A stretch of 24,258 nucleotides of DNA from an uncultured Lentisphaeria bacterium (GCA_949298665.1 CASFXO010000022.1:1-24258); one strand, 5' to 3'. Counted from the first letter of the stretch, positions 6,796 to 14,140 are shown. A program made the numbers and translations. Notes: generated from the sequence alone by a model not told the origin.

Positions 6796-7944
6796 TTACT
6801 TGGTTGTCGCGGCCGGAGCCGGGGCCGGAGCCGGGGCCTTGACCAGGAATTCCGCCTTGTTGGCGGTTTCGAGTTCCGTCAGCATCTTTTCGACTTCAGC
6901 CTGGGCTTTCTGACCCTTGAGGCCTTCCAGCAGGCGGTCCTTGACTTCCTCGAACGGGATGGTCTTTTCCGGCTGGGCGGCGTCACGCCGGATGATGTGA
7001 TAGCCGAACTGAGTCTTCACCACGCCGGAGAGTTCGCCTTCCTTGAGGGCGAAGGCGGCTTCTTCGAATTCCTTGACCATCTGCCCCTTGCCGAAGGCGC
7101 CGAGCGATCCGCCGTTTTCCTTGCTGGGGCAATCGCTGTTGGCTTTGGCGGCGGCTTCGAAGCCGGCCGGATTCTTCTTGAGATCGGCCAGGAGCGCTTC
7201 CGCCTTGGCCTTGGCGGCGTCGAGCTGTTCCTTGGTGGCCTTGTCCGGCGTGCTGATCAGAATGTGCGAGGCGCGAATGGTGTTGGCCGGGTCGGCGGGT
7301 TCCTTGAAACGCGCGATGTTCGCATCATAATAGGCTTTGGCTTCCGCATCGGCGACGGTGATCTTCGACACGACCGTCTTGTCCAGATAGCGTTCAATGG
7401 CGAAACTTTCCTGGATGGTCGGATTCTTGGCCATTTCATCAATGTAGGCGTCTTCGCTCTTGCCGGTCATCTGGAGCTGCAGCTTGACCATTTCCCGCTG
7501 TTCCTTGGGCATGGCGTCAAGCTGTTCCTTCATGGTGTTTTTCACCAGTTCGGCGGAGGGCTTGAAACCGGCCTTTTCCGCGGCGGCCAGCAGCAGCTTC
7601 TGGTCGACGAATGCCTTGACCTGCATCGGGGCGACCCGTTCAAGCAGTTCCGCGGTGATCATCGGCGGAATCTTGCCGTCCGGCCCCTTGAGCTGGGCCG
7701 TCATGACATCGACGAATTCCTGTTTGGTGATATCCTTGCCGTTGACCCGGGCGACGACCGGAGGCAGGAATCCCCACAAATCCGGTTGTTCCGCAGCCTG
7801 CGCCGGTTTTTCCGCAGCGGGTTTGGCGGCGGCGGGCGCGGCGGGTTTGGCGGCGGCGGGCGCGGCTGCCGGTTGTTCGGCGGCGGTCAGCTGGACCATC
7901 AACGCCCCGGCGGCCAGAGTCAGGCTCAACATTTTTGCGTTCAT
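6796..7944 (-). CDS. Secreted parvulin-type peptidyl-prolyl cis-trans isomerase (PpiC/SurA-like)
   Basis: The 382-residue protein starts with a signal peptide (ALMVQLTAA at about 14-22), then an Ala/Pro/Lys-rich linker (about 23-55). A SurA-like N-terminal helical region follows (VVARVNGKDITKQEFVDVM, about 63-190). The parvulin domain is at about 222-320 (IRASHILISTP at the start, GGSLGAFGKGQMVKEFEEAAF, then TQFGYHIIRRD). The end is another Ala/Pro tail. Family members act as periplasmic chaperones/foldases for exported proteins. A strong AGGAAAGGA lies upstream of the ATG. Part of the linker is an exact 24-bp tandem duplication. Flanking terminators suggest a single-gene unit. Confidence 0.93.
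   Translation of the reverse strand: MNAKMLSLTLAAGALMVQLTAAEQPAAAPAAAKPAAPAAAKPAAEKPAQAAEQPDLWGFLPPVVARVNGKDITKQEFVDVMTAQLKGPDGKIPPMITAELLERVAPMQVKAFVDQKLLLAAAEKAGFKPSAELVKNTMKEQLDAMPKEQREMVKLQLQMTGKSEDAYIDEMAKNPTIQESFAIERYLDKTVVSKITVADAEAKAYYDANIARFKEPADPANTIRASHILISTPDKATKEQLDAAKAKAEALLADLKKNPAGFEAAAKANSDCPSKENGGSLGAFGKGQMVKEFEEAAFALKEGELSGVVKTQFGYHIIRRDAAQPEKTIPFEEVKDRLLEGLKGQKAQAEVEKMLTELETANKAEFLVKAPAPAPAPAATTK
7817..7864. repeat. Perfect 24-bp tandem duplication in the PpiC-like linker
   Basis: Positions 7817-7840 and 7841-7864 are identical 24-mers, in frame, encoding the repeated Ala/Pro/Lys linker just after the signal peptide. Such repeats can change copy number by slippage without breaking the frame. 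Confidence 0.9.
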
Positions 7945-8080
7945 TGTTCAGAAATCCTTTCCTGTTCTTGTTCGATCCGGATGATCCGGTCCCCCCCGCC
8001 GAATCTCAATGACGAAATCCGTTACGGGAAACGCATGACTTTTCATGTATGGATAAACAATTACACCCGCAAGTCGTGAA

Positions 8081-8109
8081 AAGCAAGCGGGGTTTGCAGG
8101 TTTTGTCAA
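8081..8109 (-). promoter_or_regulatory. Weak candidate promoter in the PpiC-like gene upstream region
   Basis: A perfect -35 box TTGACA (8109-8104, minus strand) lies 17 bp before TTGCTT, a poor -10 match. AT-rich sequence closer to the gene (8040-8075) offers other weak -10 boxes. The 7945-8162 gap holds no gene, so a promoter is expected here, but the exact boxes are uncertain. Confidence 0.25.
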
Positions 8110-8162
8110 AATAGAAAAGGTTTTTCGTTTTCCTGCGTTTCTCCTGTGCCGGAAAATGTCCG

Positions 8163-8193
8163 AAAAAAAACGCCGCCCCCGACGGGAACGGCG
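8163..8193 (-). terminator. Intrinsic terminator of rpsD
   Basis: On the minus strand CGCCG-TT-CCC, loop GTC, GGG-GG-CGGCG (8193-8171) forms a ten-pair stem including two G-T pairs. It is followed directly by eight T (8170-8163). It is 31 bp after the rpsD stop. Confidence 0.9.
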
Positions 8194-8224
8194 CTTTCTC
8201 ACAATTCCGCTCATGCGGATGCGG

Positions 8225-8836
8225 TTAACGGGCGTAGTATTCGATCACGCTCATGATCTTGACGTTGACCGGAATTTCGTCCGCCTGAGGCATCCGGACC
8301 AGTGTTGCCTTCAGGCTGTCACGGTCGACTTCCAGATAGGCCGGGATGGTGGAGTTGCTCTTCTTGGCGGCTTCGGCGATGGCCGGAGATTTTTCGGCGT
8401 TGATCGAGATGACCTGGCCTTCCTTGACCCGGCAGGAGGCGCGGTCCACCTTTTTTCCGTCCACGAGAATGTGGCCGTGGTTCACATATTGCTTGGCGGC
8501 GAAGATCGTCGGTGCGAAACCGGCGCGGTAAACCAGCGCGTCCAGACGGGTTTCCAGGGAGCTGAACAGCTTTTCCCCGGCCTGACCGGTACCGGATTTG
8601 GCTTTGGTGTAAGCGATCTGCAACTGCTTTTCGCTGATGGCGTAGTAAGTTTTCAGTTTCTGCTTTTCGATCAGCAGTTCTCCGTAGGTGGAGAGCTTGG
8701 CGCGACGGCCTTTGCCGTGCGGGCCGGCCGGATAGGCGCGGGCCATGCCCTTGACGGTGGGGCAGTTCGGGCATCCCCAGATGCACTGGCCGATGCGGCG
8801 GCAGAACTTGTGTTTCGCTCGACTTGCGGTTGGCAT
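8225..8836 (-). CDS. rpsD: 30S ribosomal protein S4
   Basis: S4 is a primary 16S rRNA-binding protein of the small subunit and often an autoregulator. The 203-residue product has the S4 N-domain (YPAGPHGKGRRAKLSTYGELLIEKQKLK) and the S4 RNA-binding domain at about 93-155 (ETRLDALVYRAGFAPT, AAKQYVNHGHILVDGKKVD). Four cysteines near the N-terminus (12, 18, 22, 25: C-x5-C-x3-C-x2-C) suggest the zinc-binding type. The ATG at 8836 has AGGG about eight bases upstream; an upstream in-frame ATG adds non-homologous residues. It stands alone here and not in the usual rpsM-rpsK-rpsD-rpoA operon, with its own promoter and terminator. Confidence 0.97.
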   Translation of the reverse strand: MPTASRAKHKFCRRIGQCIWGCPNCPTVKGMARAYPAGPHGKGRRAKLSTYGELLIEKQKLKTYYAISEKQLQIAYTKAKSGTGQAGEKLFSSLETRLDALVYRAGFAPTIFAAKQYVNHGHILVDGKKVDRASCRVKEGQVISINAEKSPAIAEAAKKSNSTIPAYLEVDRDSLKATLVRMPQADEIPVNVKIMSVIEYYAR

Positions 8837-8964
8837 AACCAATCCCTTTCTGTTTGAGGCATTTGCCTCCGGTTTGAACTTTTTCCGCACGGATTCCGGC
8901 GTCAAGCCTTGTTCATGGGGCCGCAACCCGGCGGTATCGCAATAACGGAAAATTACGATCTTTT

Positions 8965-8993
8965 ACCATACTTCGTCCCGGAGGAAATGTCAA
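8965..8993 (-). promoter_or_regulatory. Promoter of rpsD
   Basis: On the minus strand a perfect TTGACA (8993-8988) is followed after exactly 17 bp by TATGGT (8970-8965). Transcription would start near 8958, leaving a leader of about 120 nt before the rpsD ATG. Confidence 0.7.
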
Positions 8994-9006
8994 GCCTTCC
9001 TTCCGG

Positions 9007-9055
9007 AAAAATCATCGCGTTTCACCGTTCATGGTGGTGAAACGGTGAAACGCGA
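9007..9055 (-). terminator. Inverted-repeat terminator of the isomerase-oxidoreductase operon
   Basis: A perfect 15-bp inverted repeat (9015-9029 with 9041-9055, spacer 11 nt) lies about 85 bp after the oxidoreductase stop. On the minus strand it is followed after three bases by TTTTT (9011-9007). It sits just before the rpsD promoter, as expected for a terminator insulating the two units. The stem is symmetrical, so it could also serve as a protein-binding palindrome. Confidence 0.65.
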
Positions 9056-9139
9056 CAACCATTTTCGCCGCCGGACAACCTGCGTTGCACCGCACGCGGC
9101 GCACTGCCGGTGCCGGCGACGGGAAAAGTCGGCCGATGT

Positions 9140-10261
9140 TTATTCCGGCAGTTCGCCCGGTTCCAGCCCGAGCGGCAGGGGCGCCGGACGCGGACAGGTG
9201 GTTTCCAGGTCGACCCGGGTGCCGAGTTTGCTGGACTTGTCGAACGCCAGCATGATTTCGAGCACATGGTTGGCCTGTTCGCCGCAGGCGCGGTGCGCCC
9301 GGCCGCTGCGCAGGGCGTAAGCCATGTCGGCGGCGCCGATGCTCCGGCTGTTTTCCGTGTATCCGAAGGTCAGCGGCACGTCTTCCCAGTCGGCGTAACC
9401 GTTGCGGAACACCCGCACCGGGCCGTCGAAGGTATTGGGATCGGGCACCTGCAGCGACCCTTCGGTGCCGTAGATTTCAATCGGGTTGTGGCCGTGTTTG
9501 TAGCAGTCGAAACTGGCGATCACGGTGATCAGCGCGCCGCATTGAAATTCGATGACGCCGGTCAGGTGGGTGGTGACGTTGACCGGGTAGCGGTCATACG
9601 GTTTGTAGATGTTCTGATAGGTTTCGCTGACTTCCGCGCCGAGCGTCCGGTAGTCGAAGCCCGTGGTGGTCCGGGCGATGACGCTTTTGGCCGGACCGAG
9701 CAGGTTGACCAGCGCGGTCATGTAATACGGGCCGAGGTCCAGCATCGGACCCGCGCCGTAATCGTAGAAGAACGGGGCCTGACCCCATTTTTCCGGACCG
9801 CGTCCCATGACGATGGCGGTGCCGGAGAGCGGTTTGCCGATCCAGCCGTCGTCGATCAGTTTGCGGGCGGTCTGCTGGCCGCCGCCGAGGAAGGTGTCCG
9901 GCGCACAGCCGACGCGCAGACCTTTTTCCTTCGCCAGCTTCATGACTTTGGCGGCGTCGGCGGCGTCCACGCCGAAGGGTTTTTCCGAATAGGCGTGCTT
10001 TCCGGCGTTCAGGGTGTCGAGCGCGATTTTCGAATGCACCTGCGGCGGCGTGAGGTTGAGGACGATCTCGATCTCCGGATTGGCGAGGAGTTCCTCGTTG
10101 GTCACGTTGGGAACGCCGTAGAGTTCCTTTTTCGCCGCGGAACGGGACGGAATGATGTCCGAACAGGCGACGACTTCCAGAATGCGGAACTTGGTCGCGG
10201 CCTTGAAGTAAGTGTCGCTGATCATGCCGCAGCCGATGATGCCGACTTTGGTGGTTTTCAT
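9140..10261 (-). CDS. Gfo/Idh/MocA-family NAD(P)-dependent oxidoreductase
   Basis: The 373-residue cytosolic protein has the Rossmann N-terminus KVGIIGCGMIS (5-15), the family motif EKP (YSEKPFGV) and the C-terminal alpha/beta domain with GAGPMLDLGPYYMTALVNLLG. The family oxidises sugars or sugar derivatives, or reduces the ketone, with NAD(P). The catalytic position that is often His is in a GPYY context here, a known subgroup feature. The substrate is not predictable. It lies 31 bp after a TIM-barrel sugar isomerase, probably on the same transcript, and shares a locus with a lactonase and an AraC regulator. The ATG has GGAG nine bases upstream. Confidence 0.92.
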   Translation of the reverse strand: MKTTKVGIIGCGMISDTYFKAATKFRILEVVACSDIIPSRSAAKKELYGVPNVTNEELLANPEIEIVLNLTPPQVHSKIALDTLNAGKHAYSEKPFGVDAADAAKVMKLAKEKGLRVGCAPDTFLGGGQQTARKLIDDGWIGKPLSGTAIVMGRGPEKWGQAPFFYDYGAGPMLDLGPYYMTALVNLLGPAKSVIARTTTGFDYRTLGAEVSETYQNIYKPYDRYPVNVTTHLTGVIEFQCGALITVIASFDCYKHGHNPIEIYGTEGSLQVPDPNTFDGPVRVFRNGYADWEDVPLTFGYTENSRSIGAADMAYALRSGRAHRACGEQANHVLEIMLAFDKSSKLGTRVDLETTCPRPAPLPLGLEPGELPE

Positions 10262-10292
10262 GATGGTGATCTCCAGACAGAGTTAAAGAAAC

Positions 10293-11090
10293 TTACTTGT
10301 TGCCGGCGAGCAGACCGGAGGAGGTGACGAACTGGTAACTGATTTCCAGGGCCTTCACCATTTCGGTATTGCAGTAGTCCAGTTCGACGACCACGCTGCC
10401 GACCGTGGCCGGAGCGGCTGCGATCAGTTCGGCGATCGGCAGGTCGCCGGTGCCCAGCGGACGCAGATCGGCCTTGTTGTCATAAATGCCGTTGACGATG
10501 CGGAGACCGTCGTCGGTGCGTTTGAGCGAACCGTCCTTCATGTGCAGCAGGATGACCCGGTCGCCGAAGAGCTTGAGCATGGCCACCGGATCTTCCGCGC
10601 CGAAATTGGTGGACCAGAAGGAGTCGATTTCAAATTTGACTTCCGGGCAGAGTTCGGCGTAGATGTCGTATTTGATCCGGCCGTCGAGCCGGTCGAATTC
10701 CCAGTAATGATTGTGCTGGAAGAGGGTGAAGCCCTGCTTGCCGACGATTTCGGCCATCTTCGAAGTCTGTTCGGCGGTGCGCTTGATCGCGTCCATGTCG
10801 CGGAATTCTTCCGGACCATAACCGCAGACGATCTTGTCCAGTCCCAGGATGGAGGCGATTTCCATGCATTCACCGAGGTTGTTGGGACGGGCCCAGGGGG
10901 AGTGCGAGGAATACATTTCCAGACCGAGATCGGCGATGATTTTCTTGAATTCGCTCGGGCGCAGGTTCCAGAAGCCGGCCGGTTCAACGGCCTTGTACCC
11001 GATGTCCGCGACCTTCTTCAACACCGCCACGAAATCTTTTTCGGCCTGTTCGCGCAGGGAATACAACTGAACGGCTACGGGACGCAACAT
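10293..11090 (-). CDS. Sugar phosphate isomerase/epimerase (xylose-isomerase-like TIM barrel)
   Basis: The 265-residue protein belongs to the AP-endonuclease-2/IolE-like TIM-barrel family that isomerises or epimerises sugars using a divalent metal. Features seen: VAVQLYSLREQ near the N-terminus, IGYKAVEPAGFW, HNHYWEF, FEIDSFW, ILLHMKDG and VVVELDY, which supply the expected acidic and His metal ligands. The ATG at 11090 is preceded by AGGAGG ten bases upstream; a longer in-frame extension covers the promoter region and was rejected. It is the first gene of the minus-strand arm of the sugar locus, divergent from the AraC regulator. Confidence 0.9.
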   Translation of the reverse strand: MLRPVAVQLYSLREQAEKDFVAVLKKVADIGYKAVEPAGFWNLRPSEFKKIIADLGLEMYSSHSPWARPNNLGECMEIASILGLDKIVCGYGPEEFRDMDAIKRTAEQTSKMAEIVGKQGFTLFQHNHYWEFDRLDGRIKYDIYAELCPEVKFEIDSFWSTNFGAEDPVAMLKLFGDRVILLHMKDGSLKRTDDGLRIVNGIYDNKADLRPLGTGDLPIAELIAAAPATVGSVVVELDYCNTEMVKALEISYQFVTSSGLLAGNK

Positions 11091-11127
11091 TTTTTCATTT
11101 CCTCCTGTTTTGGGGCTTGATCTTTTT

Positions 11128-11216
11128 TTAACGGAAAGTATGTTCCTTATATAGTATATGGTATGAACTGCGGAATCGCAATTGATGAAAAGTATGATTA
11201 TTTGATGGAAAATATG
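11128..11216. promoter_or_regulatory. Three direct repeats, candidate AraC-family operator half-sites
   Basis: Three same-orientation 15-mers fit TTRAYGRAAARTATG: 11128-11142, 11182-11196 and 11202-11216, matching pairwise at 12 or 13 of 15 positions. Two copies are 20 bp apart and sit just upstream of the minus-strand -35 box. The third is 54 bp away near the expected transcription start. Tandem half-sites about two helical turns apart are typical for AraC-family activators, and a member is encoded 40 bp away. Confidence 0.62.
11153..11181 (-). promoter_or_regulatory. Promoter of the isomerase-oxidoreductase operon
   Basis: On the minus strand TTGCGA (11181-11176) and TATACT (11158-11153) are separated by exactly 17 bp. 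Transcription should start near 11146, giving a leader of about 55 nt. The -35 box directly abuts one of the 15-bp repeats, as in AraC-type activated promoters. Confidence 0.68.
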
Positions 11217-11256
11217 CAAGGTCGGACTTTTCCGTCCGGATGGCGGAACGTAAAAA

Positions 11257-12036
11257 ATGTATGAGCATGTGAAACGGCTGGCGGCGGTGAGTTTTTATTC
11301 CGCGCCCTCGGACCGGCGGGTGACGCCGGTGCGGATTCCGGAACATACGGAACTGGTGGAGCTGATCACCGGCGGGCGGGTGTTTTTCGAACAGAACGAC
11401 ATGGATACGGTGTTCGGGCGCGGGGCGATGTTCTGGCACGGGCCCGGCGAGTGGACGGTGCATCGGACGCCGGAAGACGACCCGTATCGTTGCGCGGTAT
11501 TCAAATTCGAGGTGGAAACACCGTGCCGTCCCGCCGGGCGGGTGACGATCTGGAAGCAGCCGGAGGCGGCGGTGGAATTCGGGGCGGAAATGCTGGCGGC
11601 GTTTCATGAACAGCGGTATGACCGGCAGGCGCTGACGACTTATGCCTATGCGACGCTTGCCTGGCGGGCGTTGGCCGCGGGGCCGGTGGCGAAGACGCTT
11701 TATCCGAAGCCGCTGCGGCTGATTCTGCAATATATGGAGGAGCATTTCATGGAGGCGCTTTCGGTGGAGGCGCTGGCGGCGGCGGGCGGGGTGAGTCGTC
11801 CGTATCTTTTTGCGCTCTTCCGGGAACACCTGCACAGTTCACCGCACCGCTGGCTGCTGCGCAAACGCCTGAATCGGGCAAAATTGCTGCTGGCCGGCGG
11901 TGAAGAACCCGTCAAATTCATTGCCGCCGAATGCGGTTTCGAATCTCTGGAGGTGTTTTACCGGCAGTTCCGCCGGACCGTCGGCATTCCTCCGGCTGAA
12001 TATCGCCGCCGTTATCGGCCCTATCCGGTTTCCTGA
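11257..12036 (+). CDS. AraC-family transcriptional regulator
   Basis: The 259-residue protein has an N-terminal cupin-like ligand-sensing region (about 1-130; PEHTELVELITGGRVFFEQ, GRGAMFWHGPGEWTVHR). A C-terminal double helix-turn-helix follows: SVEALAAAGGVSRPYLFALFREHL, then PVKFIAAECGFESLEVFYRQFRRTVGIPPAEYRRRYR. The ending is the classic AraC signature. It is divergent from the isomerase-oxidoreductase operon and upstream of a lactonase gene, so it is probably the local sugar-responsive switch. The ribosome-binding site is weak (GGCGGA). A CGGAC/GTCCG inverted repeat (11223-11238) lies in its leader. No clear own promoter was found. Confidence 0.93.
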   Translation: MYEHVKRLAAVSFYSAPSDRRVTPVRIPEHTELVELITGGRVFFEQNDMDTVFGRGAMFWHGPGEWTVHRTPEDDPYRCAVFKFEVETPCRPAGRVTIWKQPEAAVEFGAEMLAAFHEQRYDRQALTTYAYATLAWRALAAGPVAKTLYPKPLRLILQYMEEHFMEALSVEALAAAGGVSRPYLFALFREHLHSSPHRWLLRKRLNRAKLLLAGGEEPVKFIAAECGFESLEVFYRQFRRTVGIPPAEYRRRYRPYPVS

Positions 12037-12255
12037 AGGTGTGCTGCGCAAGGCCGCCGCGGGACGGTTTGTCGCGGCGATTCCGCGGTTTCCGGGAAGG
12101 CAGGGGCCCGACCGGCGGAAATTGAGTTGTAAAATGAAGGTGGATGGAGTATGTTGACGAACGGAAGGCTCCGGGCTGCGGGGGCCCGCCGCATCGGCGC
12201 GGCGGCGGTGTGGCTGCTGCCGGGTGCGATGGCAATCCTGACGGGAGGAGAAGCG

Positions 12256-13296
12256 ATGAGCGAAACGGAGATGAAGAAAGAACCGGTGATTCTGCGGATC
12301 GGTTCCGAGGCTTCGGCACGGGAGGGCGGCGGGTTGTACCGGGTGGAGCAGGCGGTGGACGGCCGCTGGGAGGTGACGGACTTCGTCCCGGCGCCGGGAT
12401 TGAATTACACGATCCGGAGCCGTGACAGGCGGCGTTTGTACGGGACCTTGTCCGGGAGCGGGGAGCTGGCGGTATTCCGTCTGGCGGCGGACGGCCGTGC
12501 CCGGTTCGAGGCGCGGGTCCCGGCACTGGGTACGGTCAGCTGCCATCTGGTGCTGAGTCCGGACGAACGGTTTCTGTATGCGGCCAACTACGGAGACGGT
12601 ACGCTGGCGGAATACCGGTTGGAAGGGGGATTGCCGACGGTGGGGCGGGTGATCCGGCATGCCGGGAGCGGACCGACATCGCGACAGGAGGGACCGCACG
12701 CGCATTTCGTCGGGTTCACGCCGGATGGAGCGTATCTGGCGGCGGTGGATCTGGGGATCGACGCGGTGCTGTTTTATGCCTATGACCCGGAGGCCGGGAT
12801 TCGGGAACCGGCGGTTTTCCGGGCGGAACTGCCGCCGGGAACGGGGCCGCGGCATCTGGTGTGGCGGGGAGATTTCTTTTTCGTGGCGGGTGAGCTGGGC
12901 AGTACGGTCAGCTCCTTCCGCCGGCGGGGGAGCATGCCGCCGGAACGGATTGCGACGGTTTCGACGCTGCCGGAGGGCGTGTGTGTGGAAAATTATCCGG
13001 CGGCGATCCGGAACAGCCCCGACGGGCGGTTTCTGCTGGTGTCCAACCGGGGGCAGAATACCCTGGCCGTCCTGACGGCGGACGGGGCAGGGCAAATCCG
13101 ATTGCTGCGGACGGTGCCGACGGGGGGAGATTGGCCGCGCGATTTCGCGTTCGAGCCGGACGGGCGGTATCTGTGGGTGGCGAACGAACGGAGCGGTACG
13201 ATCTGTCGTTTCCGGTATGACGCGGAGACGGGCACGCCGCAGCCGACGGGAGAATCCGTTGCCGTCAGAAAGGGGCTGTGCGTTGCATTTGACTGA
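12256..13296 (+). CDS. Lactonase-family seven-bladed beta-propeller protein (6-phosphogluconolactonase-like)
   Basis: The product shows propeller repeats of the cycloisomerase/YbhE lactonase type: HLVLSPDERFLYAANYGDGTLAEYRL, HAHFVGFTPDGAYLAAVDLGIDAVLFYAYD, NSPDGRFLLVSNRGQNTLAVL and FAFEPDGRYLWVANERSGTICRFRYD. Family members hydrolyse sugar (phospho)lactones. From the ATG at 12256 it is 346 residues, close to E. coli Pgl, and this start has a strong GGGAGGAG five bases upstream. An in-frame ATG at 12151 adds 35 residues with a signal-like hydrophobic stretch (GAAAVWLLPGAMAIL), so an exported form cannot be excluded. It follows the AraC gene on the same strand and overlaps the next gene. Function beyond lactonase-like is inferred. 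Confidence 0.85.
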   Translation: MSETEMKKEPVILRIGSEASAREGGGLYRVEQAVDGRWEVTDFVPAPGLNYTIRSRDRRRLYGTLSGSGELAVFRLAADGRARFEARVPALGTVSCHLVLSPDERFLYAANYGDGTLAEYRLEGGLPTVGRVIRHAGSGPTSRQEGPHAHFVGFTPDGAYLAAVDLGIDAVLFYAYDPEAGIREPAVFRAELPPGTGPRHLVWRGDFFFVAGELGSTVSSFRRRGSMPPERIATVSTLPEGVCVENYPAAIRNSPDGRFLLVSNRGQNTLAVLTADGAGQIRLLRTVPTGGDWPRDFAFEPDGRYLWVANERSGTICRFRYDAETGTPQPTGESVAVRKGLCVAFD

Positions 13297-14101
13297 ATTC
13301 TGGAAACGAGTCGTCGCCGCGATGCTGTCGGTTCCGGTGGTCTTCAGCGCGGTGGCGGCGGAACCCCTGGACGGCATGCTGGAGCGGCCGGTGCCGGTGC
13401 CGGAGTATTATCGCTACCGGGTTGCCGCGAACACGGAACGGGAGACGCCGGACGACTGGTGGACGGCGCCTTTCTGGCAGAATGCGGAAACCGGAGCGGT
13501 CGACAATCTTTTCTGGTGCCCGGAGCGACCGACGCGGTTCGTGCCGGAAACGAAATTCCGGCTTCTGTACGACCGGGAGGGCATTCAGGTGATCTTTCTG
13601 GTGGTGGACCGCTATGTGCTGTCGCGGGAGGAAAATCAGGGCAAAGTCTGGCAGGACAGCTGTGTGGAATTTTTTCTGCGGCTGCCGGGGCCGGACTGGC
13701 ATTTCTTCAATTTCGAGCTGAATCCCCGCGGAGCGCTGGTGGCCCGTTATAACCGGTATCCGCCGGATAACGACATTCATAAGCGGACCGAAATGTTTTT
13801 CACGCCGGACGAATTGCGGCGGTTCCGGGTGCGGAGCACGCTGCCGGAAAAAATTCTGACGGCGGATGAGTCCTTCCGCTGCTGGCAGGTGCGGTTCCGG
13901 GTGCCCTTTGCGCTGCTGGAGAAGTATTCCAGAAGGAAAATCACGCCGGAACTGCTGCGGCAGCCGTGGCGCGCCAATTTTTACAAGATCGGGGAAAACG
14001 CGGCCAATCCGCACTGGCTCAGCTGGGCACGACTGTCGGAGCGGCAGTTCCACCTGCCGGAAGAATTCGGATTTCTGTATTTCCAGCAGATCGACAAATA
14101 A
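13283..14101 (+). CDS. Exported CBM9-like carbohydrate-binding protein
   Basis: The 272-residue product resembles stand-alone family-9-like carbohydrate-binding proteins (DOMON-like beta sandwich). Features seen: DDWWTAPFWQNAE, TKFRLLYDREGIQVIFLVVDRYV, WQDSCVEFFL, FFNFELNPRGAL, WQVRFRVPFALLE and WRANFYKIGE. I chose a TTG start at 13283: it has AAAGGGG seven bases upstream and directly gives a signal peptide (VVAAMLSVPVVFSAVAA, then EP). An upstream ATG at 13217 would add an Arg-rich stretch inside the lactonase gene. The start overlaps the lactonase end by 14 bp, so coupling is likely. It probably acts outside the cytoplasm in sugar binding; enzymatic activity is not indicated. Confidence 0.8.
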   Translation: MHLTEFWKRVVAAMLSVPVVFSAVAAEPLDGMLERPVPVPEYYRYRVAANTERETPDDWWTAPFWQNAETGAVDNLFWCPERPTRFVPETKFRLLYDREGIQVIFLVVDRYVLSREENQGKVWQDSCVEFFLRLPGPDWHFFNFELNPRGALVARYNRYPPDNDIHKRTEMFFTPDELRRFRVRSTLPEKILTADESFRCWQVRFRVPFALLEKYSRRKITPELLRQPWRANFYKIGENAANPHWLSWARLSERQFHLPEEFGFLYFQQIDK

Positions 14102-14140
14102 ACGGTTATGTCGCCGCCACGTCGTGTATGCGGCCGGTAA

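Larger units (their letters stand above)
8837..9139. other. Gene-free region between rpsD and the Gfo/Idh gene
   Basis: About 300 bp without a credible gene. It holds the rpsD promoter, a leader of about 120 nt, and the 15-bp inverted repeat that ends the sugar operon. The 10-mer AAGGCTTGAC occurs twice on the minus strand (8910-8901 and 8998-8989), the upstream copy containing the -35 box. The rpsD leader also has a small GAGGC/GCCTC hairpin (8856-8869). Confidence 0.7.

Noticed and set aside
8846..9134. Searched for a tRNA or small RNA in the gap between rpsD and the oxidoreductase
   Set aside because: No cloverleaf or T-loop motif was seen; the palindrome and promoter explain the visible structure.
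11839..13377. Minus-strand open frame of 512 codons opposite the AraC and lactonase genes
   Set aside because: It is Arg/Pro/His-rich, crosses a gene boundary and opposes two clear genes; a GC-bias artefact.
14102..14140. Looked for a bidirectional terminator between the convergent CBM9-like gene and dnaB
   Set aside because: No stable hairpin followed by T-runs in either direction could be seen in this short gap.
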